Below are positions 5,690-5,933 of a DNA stretch of 5,933 bases, piece after piece. The notes beneath the pieces are model-generated. The model was given only the letters and a program-made list of their open reading frames with translations. It was not told the origin of the DNA and made no database searches. Every line of letters begins with the position of its first letter. Positions within the stretch are counted from its first letter, which is position 1. The position numbers were made by a program, and so were the translations under genes. This stretch comes from Bacillota bacterium (GTDB taxonomy: Bacteria > Bacillota > Clostridia > Lachnospirales > Bianqueaceae): NCBI GenBank assembly GCA_017474705.1, contig JAFVHC010000027.1:1-5933 (forward strand), written 5' to 3'.

Positions 5690-5933
5690 ATGCTTGAGGA
5701 TAAAAAACTGTTCATCCTGGATATGGACGGTACCGTCTATCTGGGAGACCGCCTCTTTCCGGAAACACTGCCCTTTTTAGAGCGTATTACCTCTTCCGGG
5801 AAGAGGTATCTTTTCTTTACCAATAATGCTTCGCGTTCTCCGGAGACGTATGTACACAGGCTGCAGGGCATGGGCATTCCTGCCGGCCGCTCCGAGATCC
5901 TGACATCCGGAGATGTAACGATCCATTTTTTGA
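5690..5933 (+). CDS. HAD-superfamily phosphatase, NagD-like (3' end missing)
   Basis: Only the first 81 residues are in the window. Motif I is DMDGTVYLG at 11-19, with nucleophile Asp11 and general acid Asp13. Motif II is the Thr of FFTNNASRSP (Thr44). Both fit the class IIA HAD hydrolases (NagD, p-nitrophenyl-phosphatase and phosphoglycolate-phosphatase-like), cytoplasmic enzymes that remove phosphate from small metabolites, often with broad specificity. The cap domain and motifs III and IV lie beyond the end. GAGGAG (5676-5681), inside the acidic-tail codons of the sortase, lies 8 bases before the ATG. The gap to the sortase stop is 5 bases, so it is probably the next gene of the same operon. 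Its true substrate is unknown. Confidence 0.92.
   Translation, partial: MLEDKKLFILDMDGTVYLGDRLFPETLPFLERITSSGKRYLFFTNNASRSPETYVHRLQGMGIPAGRSEILTSGDVTIHFL

Noticed and set aside
4063..5933. Search for an ssrA (tmRNA) gene downstream of smpB
   Set aside because: The region is filled by closely packed protein genes with no room for tmRNA, and no tRNA-like end was seen.

Overview
The window looks like an ordinary chromosomal stretch from a low-to-mid GC Gram-positive bacterium (Bacillota, most likely a gut-type Clostridia or a relative). The basis is the strong purine-rich Shine-Dalgarno sequences, the near-consensus vegetative promoter, a class B sortase, a SecG of clostridial type next to smpB, and tightly packed operons. 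Species cannot be given. I see no mobile element, tRNA, rRNA, CRISPR array or prophage gene.

Layout. (1) Positions 1-1606, plus strand: the end of an operon for an oligopeptide/dipeptide-type (Opp/Dpp) ABC importer. It holds the 3' part of the OppD/DppD-like ATPase and a complete short OppF/DppF-like ATPase that overlaps it by 8 bases. A strong, apparently bidirectional terminator lies at 1630-1666. (2) Positions 1665-3103, minus strand: a two-gene unit read towards that terminator, with a short-chain dehydrogenase/reductase first and then a TrmO (TsaA) tRNA methyltransferase. The two are joined by an ATGA stop/start overlap. (3) Positions 3104-3265: a divergent promoter region. It has a near-perfect sigma-A promoter facing secG and a weaker candidate facing the dehydrogenase. 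(4) Positions 3266-5933, plus strand: secG, a hairpin terminator or attenuator, smpB, a short aldo/keto-reductase-like protein, a class B sortase with a very acidic C-terminal tail, and the beginning of a NagD-type HAD phosphatase that runs off the window. From smpB onward the gaps are 21, 2 and 5 bases with no terminator seen, so these genes are probably one transcript.

How they may work together. SecG (protein export), SmpB (ribosome rescue) and the sortase (attachment of exported proteins to the wall) all concern the making and placing of proteins. The joint transcription may simply be a housekeeping arrangement. The secG-smpB neighbourhood lacks the rnr (RNase R) gene that often sits between these two in Bacillota.

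I do not see a convincing undescribed system. The points most worth a second look are the aldo/keto-reductase homologue, which appears to lack the catalytic Tyr and Lys yet is translationally packed against the sortase, the sortase's acidic tail, and the asymmetric ATPase pair of the Opp-type importer.
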